Under the pieces are notes generated by a model. It searched no databases and was not told the origin of the DNA. It worked only from the letters and a program-made list of their open reading frames with translations. From Paragorgia papillata (taxonomy: Eukaryota > Cnidaria > Anthozoa > Scleralcyonacea > Coralliidae): 64,000 nucleotides of DNA. The translations under genes were made by a program, and so were the position numbers. Below are positions 35,539 to 46,550 of this stretch, piece by piece. The first letter of the stretch is position 1, and each line of letters starts with the position of its first letter. The stretch lies in NCBI GenBank assembly GCA_035771165.1, contig JAWNZC010000295.1, positions 1 to 64,000 of the forward strand, written 5' to 3'.

Positions 35539-36048
35539 TTACAATCTTGCAGGCCTATATCCTGTGTAGAAACCATTGGGAGAAGGGTAACGAGTTCGTA
35601 TGGCAACTACACAGCAGCTAGGTACAACCCTCCTGTTTCCCTTTCCCAAACGTCCATGTTGCCATAAGACATATTGTCTGTACGCTGCATGACGAAAATT
35701 TTCGTTATTTCGCACATTGTTTAAAACGAGAACATCTTCTCTATATCGCATGGCAATGTATAAAACATTGCCATCAAGGATAAGTTGTTGGAAAATGGGG
35801 GTTCTTGAGATGCAGGGTCGTTTTGTCTGGGTGCAGCATTTGTTTTCTTCTTGAGTTGGCACAGCAATGCAGTGTCCACAGTTGCACCACTCAAGAAGAA
35901 GATTATCAGGTTGGAGGTTTGGTTGTTGGACTCCATCCCCACCTGCCATTTCCCCATTCACCAAATCAGCAAATGCTGCTGGCTGTCTTCTAAGAAGCTC
36001 TAATGCAAGCCTTCTTAGAGTATCAACATTTAAGGCTTCCACGACGTT
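35539..36048 (-). CDS. P2X7-type intracellular (ballast) domain exon
   Basis: A TTTCAG acceptor at 36049-36050 precedes an exon of about 169 codons that ends at 35539. It matches the C-terminal cytoplasmic domain known from the P2X7 receptor, which binds zinc through cysteines. Landmarks are WCNCGHC, ENKCC, AMRYREDVLVL, FRHAAYRQYVLWQHGRLG, RRVVPSCCVVAIRTRYPSPNG and YTGYRP. There are no membrane-spanning or ATP-receptor parts, so this is a stand-alone ballast-domain protein or the last exon of a larger protein, as seen in many non-vertebrate genomes. The upstream exon was not found; the BEL element starts within about 200 bp and may have replaced it. It converges with the transposase-like gene. 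Confidence 0.75.
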   Translation of the reverse strand, partial: NVVEALNVDTLRRLALELLRRQPAAFADLVNGEMAGGDGVQQPNLQPDNLLLEWCNCGHCIAVPTQEENKCCTQTKRPCISRTPIFQQLILDGNVLYIAMRYREDVLVLNNVRNNENFRHAAYRQYVLWQHGRLGKGNRRVVPSCCVVAIRTRYPSPNGFYTGYRPARL

Positions 36049-36310
36049 CTGAAATGAAATAAGGTTCATAGATTAAAAACTAAAGGATATGAAATATAAT
36101 AATTTAGGGTAATTGTTGTATTAAGTTTTGGGAGCCTTTTCAGGACTAAATTTATAATAAACTTTGGCTTACACCCTAAGCAGGACGAAGCACGGTATGG
36201 AGACAATCTGAGTATTATGAGTGGTGAGTTAGGCATCTGTCTACAGGGTACCCATCCAGATTTGAGTGAAGGTGCTAAACGTGATACAAACCTCGTGAAG
36301 ACGATCCACG

Positions 36311-37918
36311 ATGTCAAAGTTAAAGTTACAGTTTTTGCCAACCCCTCCAGCTGTAGGTCTATTGTACCAAGAACAGGTGCACTGCAACTTGTCGAATACC
36401 GTTCATTCCGTCAGCACTAAACGAGAAGCAAGTCGGATTGAAGAGTTCATACTCGGAGAAGAGCTTGGCATGGAAACAAGCCCCCGTTGTGGCGGATGTC
36501 GTTGCGGTAAATGTCCCATTCTGGGGCATACCTACTCGTTCAAAGAAGAGCAAGAGCTGAAAGTTATTCGAGAGAATCTGGAATACGATGAATCAAATCG
36601 ATGCTGGAGAACCAGTTATCCGTGGATTGTGGATCCGAACAGTCTACCGAAAAACTACAACGCTGCCCTAGCAACCTTGGATGATAAGTGGGCAAACACG
36701 TATAAAGATCAGATGAATGATATGGTCGATCGTAGAGTGGCACGTCAGCTTACAGCCAAGGAGATCGAGGAGTGGAAAGGTCCTGTGTTTTACATATCCC
36801 ACCTCGCAGTGCTCAATCCCAAGTCACCCTCTACACCTGTTCGCATCGTGTTCAACTCCAGCCAAATCTACAAAGGAGTTTCCTTGAATTCCTGTTTAGC
36901 CAAAGGTCCGGATTGTTATATGAATAATCTGATAGGCATCTTACTGCATTGGCGAGAAGAAGCTGTGGCGTTGGTAGGCGATATTAGAAAGATGTTCAAT
37001 TCTGTTTACCTCAAAGAATTGGAGAAGCATTGCCATCGTTTTCTCTGGCGAGATCTCGAACTTGATCGACCACCAGATGTTTTCGTGATGGAACGGGTCA
37101 ACATGGGAGACACACCTGCCCCAGCTATAAGTACCGAATCCATCTACAAGACAGCAAACCTATTCAAGGGAGACAGCCCAGAAGCTGCTGAGCTGTTGAA
37201 GAAATCGAGTTACGTTGACGACCTTATCGACTCGCGTCCAACTCAGTGTTCGGCTCTGAAAGTTGCTGAAGAAGCCGAAAACATGCTTGCAAAAGGTGGA
37301 TTCTCGGTAAAAGGTTGGCAGTTGAGTGGAGAAGCAAGTCCTCGTACAAGTTTTGATCAAAAGAGCGTACATGGTGGCCATGCAGAAGGAGAAAGCAGTA
37401 AATCGTTGAGTCTGCTGAAAGGAACTGACGTAAACCTACGAGTACTTGGCCTTGGATGGGATCCTCAAAGCGACACCATATTGTATGAAGTTACGCTAAA
37501 CTTCTGTAAGAAGAGGCGTGGGATACGTATTGGTCCGAATCTTCAAGAAGTCGATTTGCCAAATGCTTTACCTGATGTCATGACAAAGCGAACAGTTCTC
37601 GAACAGGTGATGAAAATCTATGACCCGCTTGGTCTTGTATGCCCTTTCACATTGTTAGCGAAGATATATCTACGTGAAATATGCGCACGAAAGTTTGATT
37701 GGGATACTCCGCTCCCAGCTGATCTCATGGCTAAATTGGTCCGTTTCTTTACAACGTTGTTCAAACTCGAACAGTTGCGTTTCCCACGTCGTTTACGTCC
37801 TGCAGATGCTGTTGGTCGTCCATGGCTCATAATTCTAAGCGATGGTAGTGACCTAGCGTACGGTTATGCTGCCTATATTCGATGGTCCTTACGAAACGTC
37901 TGTTTTGGTGTCGACTGA
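36311..37918 (+). pseudogene. BEL/Pao reverse transcriptase
   Basis: A 535-codon frame. After a CGGCRCGKCPI cysteine motif (the end of the protease/linker part), RT motifs follow: VRIVFNSS, LVGDIRKMF with the first catalytic Asp, ERVNMGDTPAP, and the SYVDDLIDS active site. The GIRIGPNLQ and VMKIYDPLGLVCPFTLLAK region is the conserved Pao thumb/connection. RNase H starts at SDGSDLAYGYAAYI. The frame then diverges at about 37890-37910, and RNase H continues in the next frame, so one frameshift separates it from the rest of pol. Confidence 0.85.
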
Positions 37919-39777
37919 TAATGGCCAAATGCCGAATCGCGCCTGTCAACAAGTTGTCTACCCCGCAAATGGAATTGAACGCGGCCGTCCTGTCGAAACG
38001 TGGAAGAAAAGTGATCGAATCCGAAATGCGGTTTGATTTTGAAAGAGTGTTGCAACTGGTCGACTCCGAAACCGTCTTGAGCATGATGAACAAGACGAGT
38101 ACCCGCTTCAAAGTGTACGAAGGAGTTCGAATCGGGGAAATTCAAGCCGCTACCCATGGTGATCTGTCGTGTTGGGCATGGATGTCTGGTGAGAATAACA
38201 CAGCTGACTGGCTTACACGCGGTCGTAATCCAGACGAGTTGGGAGAAGATTCGCATTGGTGGAACGGACCCCCCATTCTGTATCAGCCCATCGAAGGGTG
38301 GGGTCTCAAGTTTGGAATCCAAAAGGACGAAGTTCTACCGGGAGAAAAGAAAATACGTTATACCACAACAACGTCATCTAATGTTCCTCTCATAGATTAC
38401 CAGAAGTCAAGAAACGTCAACAAGATCATATGGATCGTTGCCAGAATTCTCAGTATGTTCAAGCATAAGTCATTTCGCGGAGGAAACACGTTATGCGTTT
38501 CGTCGGAGCTGCTCCAAGAAGCCAAAAGCTTCTTAGTAAAAGATGCTCAGAAGGAATTAGAAAACGAAATTGGAAAAACTGATCAGAAAGGTCGAAAAGG
38601 CGGCCGTTATGCAACACTGAATCCTGGCAAAGACGGACATGGTTATTATGTAGTTGGTCAACGGTTAAAGAGAAAGAACCCCATGACACCCGATGCGTCG
38701 TTGCAAAAGTTACTGCCGACTCGCCATCCTCTAACTCGATTACTAATGAAGGGTGCTCATAAAGACTGTGTACATAGAGGTCGTGACGCCACTCTCGCTC
38801 GTTTTAGACAAAAGTATTGGACAGCTCAAGGCAGCAAGATTGCCCAGTCAGTTAGATGTAAGTGCCAGTTATGTAAGCTCCGTGACGTGAAGTTGGGAGA
38901 ACAAGAAATGGGACGGTTGCCAGAAGCTCGGCTCAAACCTGCTCCACCATTCACTTACACCATGCTTGTTTTGTTTGGTCCTTATTTGGTCCAGAAACGA
39001 ACAAATGGTAAAGCGTATGGTGTCATTTTTACCGACCTAGTTTCCAGAGCAGTTCACATTGAAGCTGCGTATGGATATGACACAAGGTCGTTTCTCATGG
39101 CTCTCAGTAGATTTGCACGTATACGCGGTTGGCCACAATTCATTTACAGTGATCCTGGATCGCAGTTAGTTGGAGCGGAGAGAGAGCTCAAAGAAGCTTG
39201 GCAGAAGATTGACCGAGAAGAGTTACACAAGAATGGCGTACAAAGTGGTTTAACATGGGTATTCGGATCCGCAGATAGTCCATGGCACCAGGGCGCAGTC
39301 GAGTGTCTCGTGAAGGCTTCCAAACGAGCAATTGTCGTAGCCATGGGAAGACGACGTTTCTCAGTGCCTGAGTTTTTAACAGTTTGCTCAGAAGTTGCCA
39401 ATCTACTCAACGAGAGGCCCATTGGAACGTTGCCTTCAATCGATTCTGATTTGAACATACTTACACCGAGCAGTCTTTTGTTAGGACGTTCAACGTCGAA
39501 GAATCCCGGTGGTTGGCAACCCTATACCTACAGTCGGAATCCAAAGAATCAATACCACCTCATACAAGCAGCTGTGGAGGATTTCTGGGAGAAATGGGTG
39601 CAACTCTACGCGCCAACTCTAGTGTTGCGGCGAAAGTGGAGTGTTATTACTCGTAATTTATGTTCGGGAGACGTGGTGATTGTTGCTGATAAGAATGTAA
39701 AGCGTGGAGAATATCGTTTGGGATTAGTCAAAGAAGTCTTCCCGTGTGAAGATGGCAAGGTTCGACGTGTTTTATAG
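37882..39777 (+). pseudogene. BEL/Pao RNase H end and integrase, first catalytic Asp substituted
   Basis: In this 631-codon frame, RNase H continues with FWCRLIMAKCRIAP, LSTPQMELNA (Glu), VDSETVLSM (Asp) and NNTADWLTRG (Asp). The integrase zinc domain follows with the H-H-C-C pattern HKDCVHRG ... CKCQLCK. The DDE core keeps Asp in YSDPGSQLVGA and Glu in GAVECLVKASKRA. At the position of the first Asp, in front of the LFGPYL motif, codon 38968-38970 is GTT (Val). A single A-to-T change from GAT would explain this. A Pao-type C-terminal domain (VVIVADKNVKRGEYRLG) ends the frame. The integrase is therefore probably inactive. Confidence 0.85.
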
Positions 39778-40257
39778 TCACATATAAAAACTTCCATGTG
39801 GGAAGCAGTGATCAAGATTATTATGGAGTGAGTGAACTGTTACTGTTTCGCGAAGTGTTCAACGCCTTGCTTTACTGGTACCAAAGGATATGGATATCAA
39901 AGATGATGACAAATAAACTTGTGAACTGATATTACGAACACGTTGTTTATATTTTGTTTAAAGTTTAGAATGCGATCGTATCGACCCCATCCTCCCGGTG
40001 TGCCGGTATGGTGCTTGTAGGAAAAACATTTCGTCACGATCGTCATGAAGTACTGTAAATATTTTAGTTAAGTGAGCCCGCGGTATTGGTGAATTTTAGA
40101 TTGCACCACAGCGTTTTACCGCACGTGTTTATATTTTTTACGAGAAAGAAGTTGGAAATCAAATCGTTTTATTTTGACTTATTTGTGGAGTAAACCTTAT
40201 TTTGTGCGCGTTAAAACATGGTTACATATATCTCATATGTCTTGGTGACGTATACCG

Positions 40258-40737
40258 CTATATATATATCTCCTGAGCACCACGCTTATATTCTCGTCGA
40301 GTGCACTTCACTGGCTTTGCGCGTATCTTGGAATAAATTTCTTGACCAACAGCCGTTGGATTTTCCTTTAAACAAGGTTTGAATTGCTTGGCGGTTACAG
40401 GGAAGAAGGACTGAACGACTGAATATCTGTGGAAGCAACCATGGCAATCCATTAAGCTGTGCTCAGTTTTTCGTTGGAGCGACAGTTTATTCCAGTTATC
40501 CGCAGAAAAAGCAAATCTGCTTTCAGTGTCAGTGAACATGAACGTGAACCGCTTGTGTATCTCCTGTACAATGCGCGCTCGATGCTCCTTTCGTGTCTCG
40601 TTCCCGACGCGTTTGACTTTGGCAACAACCGCTCTCGTGATCTGCCAAACTGCTGTCTTAGCAAATCCACAAGTATATGGGTGAATGAGACAGATAACCA
40701 TGGTTATCAAGTACAAGACTTTCGCGAACCGAACCAT
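40258..40737 (-). CDS. putative secreted small cysteine-containing protein
   Basis: The ATG at 40737 opens 159 codons. The N-terminus has the shape of a signal peptide: MVRFAK, a hydrophobic stretch VLYLITMVICLI, and a likely cleavage after TCGFA. A basic region follows, with KVKRVGNETRKEHRARI including a possible N-glycosylation site (NET). The C-terminal part holds four cysteines (DCHGC, KPC, VKC), enough for two disulfides, and dibasic-like RREYKRG near the end. I recognise no family; a secreted factor or peptide precursor would fit. The gene stands alone, with no transposon hallmark, making it one of the better host-gene candidates here. Confidence 0.5.
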   Translation of the reverse strand: MVRFAKVLYLITMVICLIHPYTCGFAKTAVWQITRAVVAKVKRVGNETRKEHRARIVQEIHKRFTFMFTDTESRFAFSADNWNKLSLQRKTEHSLMDCHGCFHRYSVVQSFFPVTAKQFKPCLKENPTAVGQEIYSKIRAKPVKCTRREYKRGAQEIYI

Positions 40738-40741
40738 TTAC

Positions 40742-41690
40742 AGTGAACGCACTTTATGAGACACTCTTCCTTATCGGAGAGAAGTTTGAATCTGGCGCCA
40801 AGATTTTGATCACGCGCATTATTCTGACAGGTTATTAACCCATAATGACATAACGCAGGCCAATGTTGCGTAAAAACACTATATTATTGCACTAATTTTG
40901 TCTATAAAGCGCTAGTTATTAATATTATTACGACGAGATTCGTCCCAAATGGTATAGTGAAGCTTAAATGCATTACAAACGTGTGTTTCATTGTGTATTT
41001 GTTTAACTACTGAATAAAACTTAAATAATCTGATTCCAAATTGTTATATTTTTCCCATAAATTGAAACATGTAATTTTCTAGACCTAAATAAGCACCAAA
41101 CTTAATTTGAAAGGGAACAAACTTTCTTACTCGGACTATTATTGTTTTTATCGCCATTTTGCGCGTCGGCAGTTGCCATGGCACTGGGTTCTACCGCTGA
41201 GACAACCACCTCGGCTCAAACGTTAAAAATGGCGAAGTCGATAAATATATTGAGGCTCTAAATGTTAAACTTCAACGGCTTTGCGGGGAAGGTTTTGTAG
41301 GTCTGCCATTCACCTCTATATATTATATCGTTACATAGTGTATTCAATTTCATTGTGCACTCCGTGATTGTTGCATTTGCACTTTGTAAATAGTTTTAAA
41401 TCGACTAAAATCAATGAAATACAGCGTGTTTTGAGTTCAGTGCCATTTATTATTATAACTAATGATGTAATTCTATCATTCCAACACAGGACATTGAAGA
41501 ACAACCTTGCAGCATGCTACGTATATGGTCAGATTACTATGTAAGAGCGTCTATCCTACCCGGCAGAGCACGTTTTTGAATCCGCTATTTTTACCAATGA
41601 ATTTAGGCTTATAACTGGTCACGTGACTTCCTGTTACAAAAGTTAGCACCACCAAAAAAATTCTAAAAGTCATACCAAGCACATTAACTT
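40742..41690. other. non-coding DNA
   Basis: AT-rich sequence without a supported gene. The first 300 bases upstream of the secreted-protein ATG presumably include its promoter, but no clear TATA element stands out. Confidence 0.35.
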
Positions 41691-42281
41691 AAAGTGCATA
41701 TAAACCCTACACAGTTTTCAGTTTCCTGTATATAGGACGCAAAAAGAGCTGATAAGTTATTTTACAGTTTTTGATTTGGTCCATTCATTCCAGAGATATA
41801 TCTCTTTAAACATAGCGAAAAAGCCGACAAATTATAGAGGAGTGGGACGAGACACCTGTGACGTCATTTAAGTCAAAAATCAAATTTAATTTGACGTCAT
41901 CGGCTACACTAGCCGTGTTTGAGCAACCGTAAAGAGCGCACCTATCTCGCATTACTAAAATTATTAAACTGCAAATATCCAACGAATTTTAAAGCTAAAC
42001 GTAGTATGGAAAACCTCGTGCGTACACGGCTAGTGACAGAGCGATCAGAGTTGACGTTTCTTAAATTATGTCACGCCTTGTCGGTTCCAGGCCCTATTTT
42101 GATCATATAATATTTGCGGCAATTTTTCGCGGGACGTTCAAATTGCAGCATTTTGCCGATGTTTGAAGCAAGATATCTCCGAAACGAATGGACCAAATCA
42201 AAAACTGTAAAATAACTTATCAGTTCTTTTGCCGTGACCTATACAAACAAATAAAAACGGTGTAGGGTTTATATGCACTTT
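41691..42281. mobile_element. 590-bp MITE with long TIRs
   Basis: The left arm (AAGTGCATATAAACCCTACAC, then CTGATAAGTTATTTTACAG and TTTGATTTGGTCCATTC) is repeated in inverse orientation at about 42155-42281 with few differences, giving TIRs of about 120 bp. No protein is encoded. The target duplication was not resolved. Confidence 0.7.
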
Positions 42282-42884
42282 AAAAAACAACCACACTGTT
42301 GCAATAAGATCTTTAAAATAATTTTTTCTTTTATTTTCTCTGATTTAATTCCGTGCTGGTAATTGGACCCAGGCATTAATGTACCTGAGTTGTTTTGGCA
42401 TTACCTTCTTCAACCAAAACAAGGCTTGGTGACAGTTGTATAAGGTGTATGCCATATTTTTAGGCAATAATTCAAACACATGAAATGTAACATACAGTAC
42501 ACCAATGGATTTGTAAAATGAATTTATTTTCAATATGTCATTACAAAATATAGTGTTTAAAAGCTATTCTTGCTGTATTTACATTAGAGTATAGTATGAT
42601 ATACTGTAGTATTACAGTATGTATTCATACATACATATATGTATGATTCATTTGACTTACCGTATGCCTTAATATATACATTATATTATAATTATATTAA
42701 TTAACTGTGATGCTGTATATTACAATTGTAGAAAAATACAGCAGAAATGGAATATTATATGTTATAAATGAATAATATATGTTCCACAACCCTTTGAGTA
42801 AATTTTGTATCTGGAATTATATTTGGTTTACTTTATGGATATATTAGTATAAACCTTCAAACTGCCTTTCACTCTCATGCCAGA

Positions 42885-43318
42885 TTATTTTACTCTCTCT
42901 AACACCAAACTATTCTACTGTCTAATACCAGACTATTTTACTGTGTATAACGCCAGACTATTATTTTTACTCTGTCTAACACCAGACTATTATTTTTACT
43001 CTGTCTAACACCAGACTATTTTGCTCTGTCTAACACCAGACTGTTTTACTCTATCTAACACCAGACTATTATTTTTACTCTGTCTAACACTAGACTATTA
43101 TTTTTACTCTGTCTAACGCCAGACTATTATTTTTACTCTGTCTAACACCAGACTATTATTTTTACTCTGTCTAACACCAGACTATTATTTTTACTCTAAC
43201 ACCAGACAATTTTACTGTGTCTAACACCCGACTGTTTTACTTATCTAACACCAGACGATTTTACTGTGTCCAGTGCCAGATTATTTTACTCTGTCTAACA
43301 CCAGACAATTTTACCGGC
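42885..43318. repeat. minisatellite of about 27-29 bp
   Basis: Roughly fifteen copies of a unit like CTGTCTAACACCAGACTATT plus TTTAC. A stray copy of the same word occurs near 44497-44520. It is followed at 43326-43385 by a 9-bp CGGAATCAA/CGA repeat. Confidence 0.9.
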
Positions 43319-43389
43319 ATCTCTATTTAACGGAATCAACGGAATCGACGGAATCGACGGAATCAACGGTATCAACGGAATCTGCCGGA

Positions 43390-45033
43390 AATTTGGTTAA
43401 TCGCTTACTAACAAACGGTTAATAAAATACATTTATTTACGTTTATTAGCTGAGACTGAAACTGATCTGTCGTCGATACTTCAAGTAAGGTTATTGGATT
43501 AGACATATTATGTACATATATACGCGTAATTGTTGAAAGAGATTTTATATTTTTGATTGCTATGATTGCGCAAATATACGTGTCGCATTTTAAATTTACT
43601 AAGTGTTAATCGGACACAACCTGTGGGTTGATCAACAGAAAAAGATTTTCGATTTTTAATTAAGGATCATAGCAAAACCACCTTTTGAAGCTTGGTTAAA
43701 TCTAAAAAGACAGATGTAAATAAAAAAATCAGGGGTCTTCATTTATAAAGATATAAATACAAAAGTGCTCTGTCCGTTGAACTCATTCCTTAAATCATAA
43801 ACACGGGTATTTTATTAAGACGGTTACATTTAGCGTTTTCCGCACGTAGAAGGTACTATTGCAGCGTCATGATTGCACAAATGTAACAAATAAATGGTTG
43901 ATTGGAGTTACTACGGATATGTCTTCCATAGTACGGACACAGACAAATGATAGTTATATTGGATTTTAACCATAAGTGAACTAAAGCTCGAAGCTTCAAC
44001 ATGTATGAATTTGATCATATTAAACATTCACGCATGTTTTTGACTATGCTATAAAACCCATCTTTGAAAATATTGTGCAAGTTTTTAAAATATAATTCCT
44101 ATACCCTAATCCCCTAGAAAATAAAGGCATGTAGGAAAGACGGCCACACTACCCCTCAAGATTAGGTCTTCCTGGAGGAGTTTGGGTTTTGGTCGATTGT
44201 CGAGGGTTGCAAGTCGAGGGTCCAGGGTAGTTGGTCGAGGGTCGTAAAATACGCTAAAATTTACGCACATATGCATTATTTCCTTCTAGCGGCACAAATA
44301 ATATTTAGGCGGAAGATATATATGTTTTGGTCATTTCATGCGCGCGGCAAAAGGTGTTTACTCGGCACTGATGACAGGAAATATTTAGTAAATTTGTCTA
44401 CAAAAATCCTGCCCAAAAGAACTTTTACTGGTAACCTATTAGCCATGCTTTTCGTATTCTTACTAGGCCAAACGTAATGGAACAACTTCATCTTTTTACT
44501 CTAACGCCAGACGATTTTAAATACTCGTCAAGAAGGAGCCGTCTTGGAAAGGCATGCATGCAGGAAAGGTTGAATCGGACCTTCCTGCGAAGTTTTCCAA
44601 AACATTGAACTGATTGAAGCATCATTCACTTTGCGTAAATGCTGCGACAAGAGTTTTTTACTTGAAACAAAAAATAACTAATTCATATTTATTATATTTC
44701 AAAAATAATTTTAGTGTATTTCACGACCCGCGACCAAAACCCGAACTCTTCCTGTAGCAATGAATGAAATAAATCAAGATTTTTAATTGTCAGTTTTTAA
44801 TCCACTTGAGCCTTAACTCTCTCTTAGAGTAATTATCACACAAGCAGAAAATAACAAAACACGGCATTTGGTCAAGTATATAGTTGTCATTTAAGTGATA
44901 TTGTGAGATATTTATCAGTAGGAATTTTACAAACGTTTACTAACTAAAGTTGGTCTGCTCGAAAATAAAGGTTGATTTTAAACTGCGATACTTCTAACGT
45001 GCGAAACTTGACTTCGGCCCAGACGAATTCGTA
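43390..45033. other. non-coding DNA left of the 6.6-kb element
   Basis: I see no gene. It contains a short GTCGAGGGT repeat near 44190-44245. Confidence 0.4.
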
Positions 45034-45039
45034 CCCGCG
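45034..45039. repeat. left 6-bp target-site duplication CCCGCG
   Basis: This sequence is identical to 51641-51646 and directly abuts the left terminal repeat of the 6.6-kb element. Confidence 0.85.
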
Positions 45040-45144
45040 AGTAGATGACCCCCCCCCCCCCCCATATAGGTAAACAAAGGGATGCCGCCTCATTAATATT
45101 CAGCATGACTCACGCATGACTCACGGTGTGATGCAGGAAAAGTA

Positions 45145-45173
45145 ATTTGCATACACGTGGTTGATGATATAAA
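45145..45173 (+). promoter_or_regulatory. TIR promoter: octamer, E-box, TATA
   Basis: ATTTGCAT (45145-45152), CACGTG (45154-45159) and GATATAAAC (45165-45173) are stacked about 120 bp upstream of the 160-aa ATG. The same trio is conserved in the right TIR (TATA at 51513-51521), pointing inward from both ends. The roles are inferred from known animal promoter motifs. Confidence 0.55.
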
Positions 45174-45289
45174 CCTGAGTTTGAGTGCTAGCATCACACT
45201 CGTTTGGTCTTTTTCTGGACGATTCTACACTTGTTCGAGACTTTAGAGAAAGATTGGAACGTTTGTTGAAAGCCGTTTAGAACTGAGAC

Positions 45290-45772
45290 ATGAATACTCG
45301 ACGATCTAGAAACCGTAAATGTGAAGCCTGGGGAAATCAAGTACATGTCGATGAAGTGTCCGTTGTTGAATACCAAAAGCTGTTTCCATTGATAGAGACC
45401 ATATACACAGACGCCATCGCCACTGAAATCGAGAAATTATGCGAGGAAAAATGTTGTGGTTGTAAGATTGATCACCCCAGTCAGCGCCAGCATGATTGCC
45501 TCATGATGACCGAGGAAGAAAGATGGGAGTTGTACTGTAAAGATGCCATTGCATTTGTAAACGATAAACGATTAATTTGGGACGAGTTTATTGAAGCGAG
45601 CAGAGTGCTAAAGATCAGGTGTCATAAAGACGCTCTTGAACGTTTAAGACAATTAGAAAACACGTCAGAGTCGATATTGTATGCACTGTGGCAATTATAT
45701 AATAATGCGGAGAATCCAGAAATGAAATGTATTCTAGGATATCTTTCTTACTGGAGAGAAAGTAATAAATGA
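45290..45772 (+). CDS. 160-aa Cys-rich protein, left TIR copy
   Basis: The ATG at 45290 (MNTRRSRNRKCEAWG) gives 160 aa, mostly helical. A cysteine/histidine cluster spans residues 51-70 (CEEKCCGCK, H62, H68, C70) and could bind zinc. The N-terminus is basic. The amino-acid sequence is identical in the other TIR, so the element carries two copies reading inward. No family with a known role comes to mind; similar small TIR-linked genes recur in cnidarian elements as I recall them. Regulatory or DNA-binding roles are possible but not shown. A TATA/octamer promoter lies directly upstream. Confidence 0.65.
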   Translation: MNTRRSRNRKCEAWGNQVHVDEVSVVEYQKLFPLIETIYTDAIATEIEKLCEEKCCGCKIDHPSQRQHDCLMMTEEERWELYCKDAIAFVNDKRLIWDEFIEASRVLKIRCHKDALERLRQLENTSESILYALWQLYNNAENPEMKCILGYLSYWRESNK

Positions 45773-46550
45773 TTTTCTTGTATAAATGTTGTGTTTTGTC
45801 TTATATAAGGCTAATAGTTGTTAAGCAATACGTTCCATTTTTTGTTCGCGAAATTGATAGAGACACTTTATATTTTTTATCTGAAACCTTGTCTGGAAAG
45901 CTGAACTTAAGATATGTACGAATCAATCCGAAAAGCCGTGAGCTCAGAAAAAACGTATTGGCACATAGCAATGAAAAGCTTATATATGAATATTATATTA
46001 GATATTTAGTTCGCTTTTGAATATTATATTAGATATTTGGTTCGCTTTTGTGATGTTTATACGTATAGGAACCGTATGAAGTTAAAAAGAGTCGCCTTGA
46101 ATGGTAGCGAATCGTTATTGTAAACTTAGAAGAACATTATTCGACAGCATCGTTGACCAAGCACTTTGAAAAATTACAAAGCTTGGTTAAATAATTCGTC
46201 GCTATGATTTAGTATGTTATAAGATTCTCGCACGTGCAGAACACAAAAGGGAAAAGTCATTAAAGTTACTAATGACCAAAACATAACCAGATTTGCATAT
46301 AAGTAGAATATTTAATTCATTTTAGGGGATGTCATGAGTTGTGTGTGGATAATAAGGGGTATTAATGTGTGGGCATGTTCAGGCCAAAAGATGATTAGCG
46401 GGGGCGTTACCATGGAGAATGTACAGCCTCGCGTCGCCTCATAAGACAGAATTCAAAGTACTCAGTTTAAAATATTTATTTAGGCTTTGGTTTAAACTTA
46501 CACATATCAAAACAAATTACCGTTACATATAAATAGTTCACACCGAGCAT

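Larger units (their letters stand above)
36217..40000 (+). mobile_element. BEL/Pao LTR retrotransposon, 5'-truncated
   Basis: The order RT, RNase H, zinc-binding integrase N-domain and DDE integrase on the plus strand, with Pao-type motifs, identifies BEL/Pao. Gag and most of the protease are missing. A CCCCATCCTCCCGG run followed by TGTGCCGG near 39990-40005 could be the polypurine/pyrimidine tract and start of a 3' LTR, but no matching 5' LTR lies in the window, so both borders are approximate. Confidence 0.75.

Noticed and set aside
45769..46020. 83-aa ORF after the 160-aa gene, also mirrored at 50672-50869
   Set aside because: AT-rich TIR non-coding sequence; parts recur as non-coding blocks in the palindromic element with indels that break the frame.
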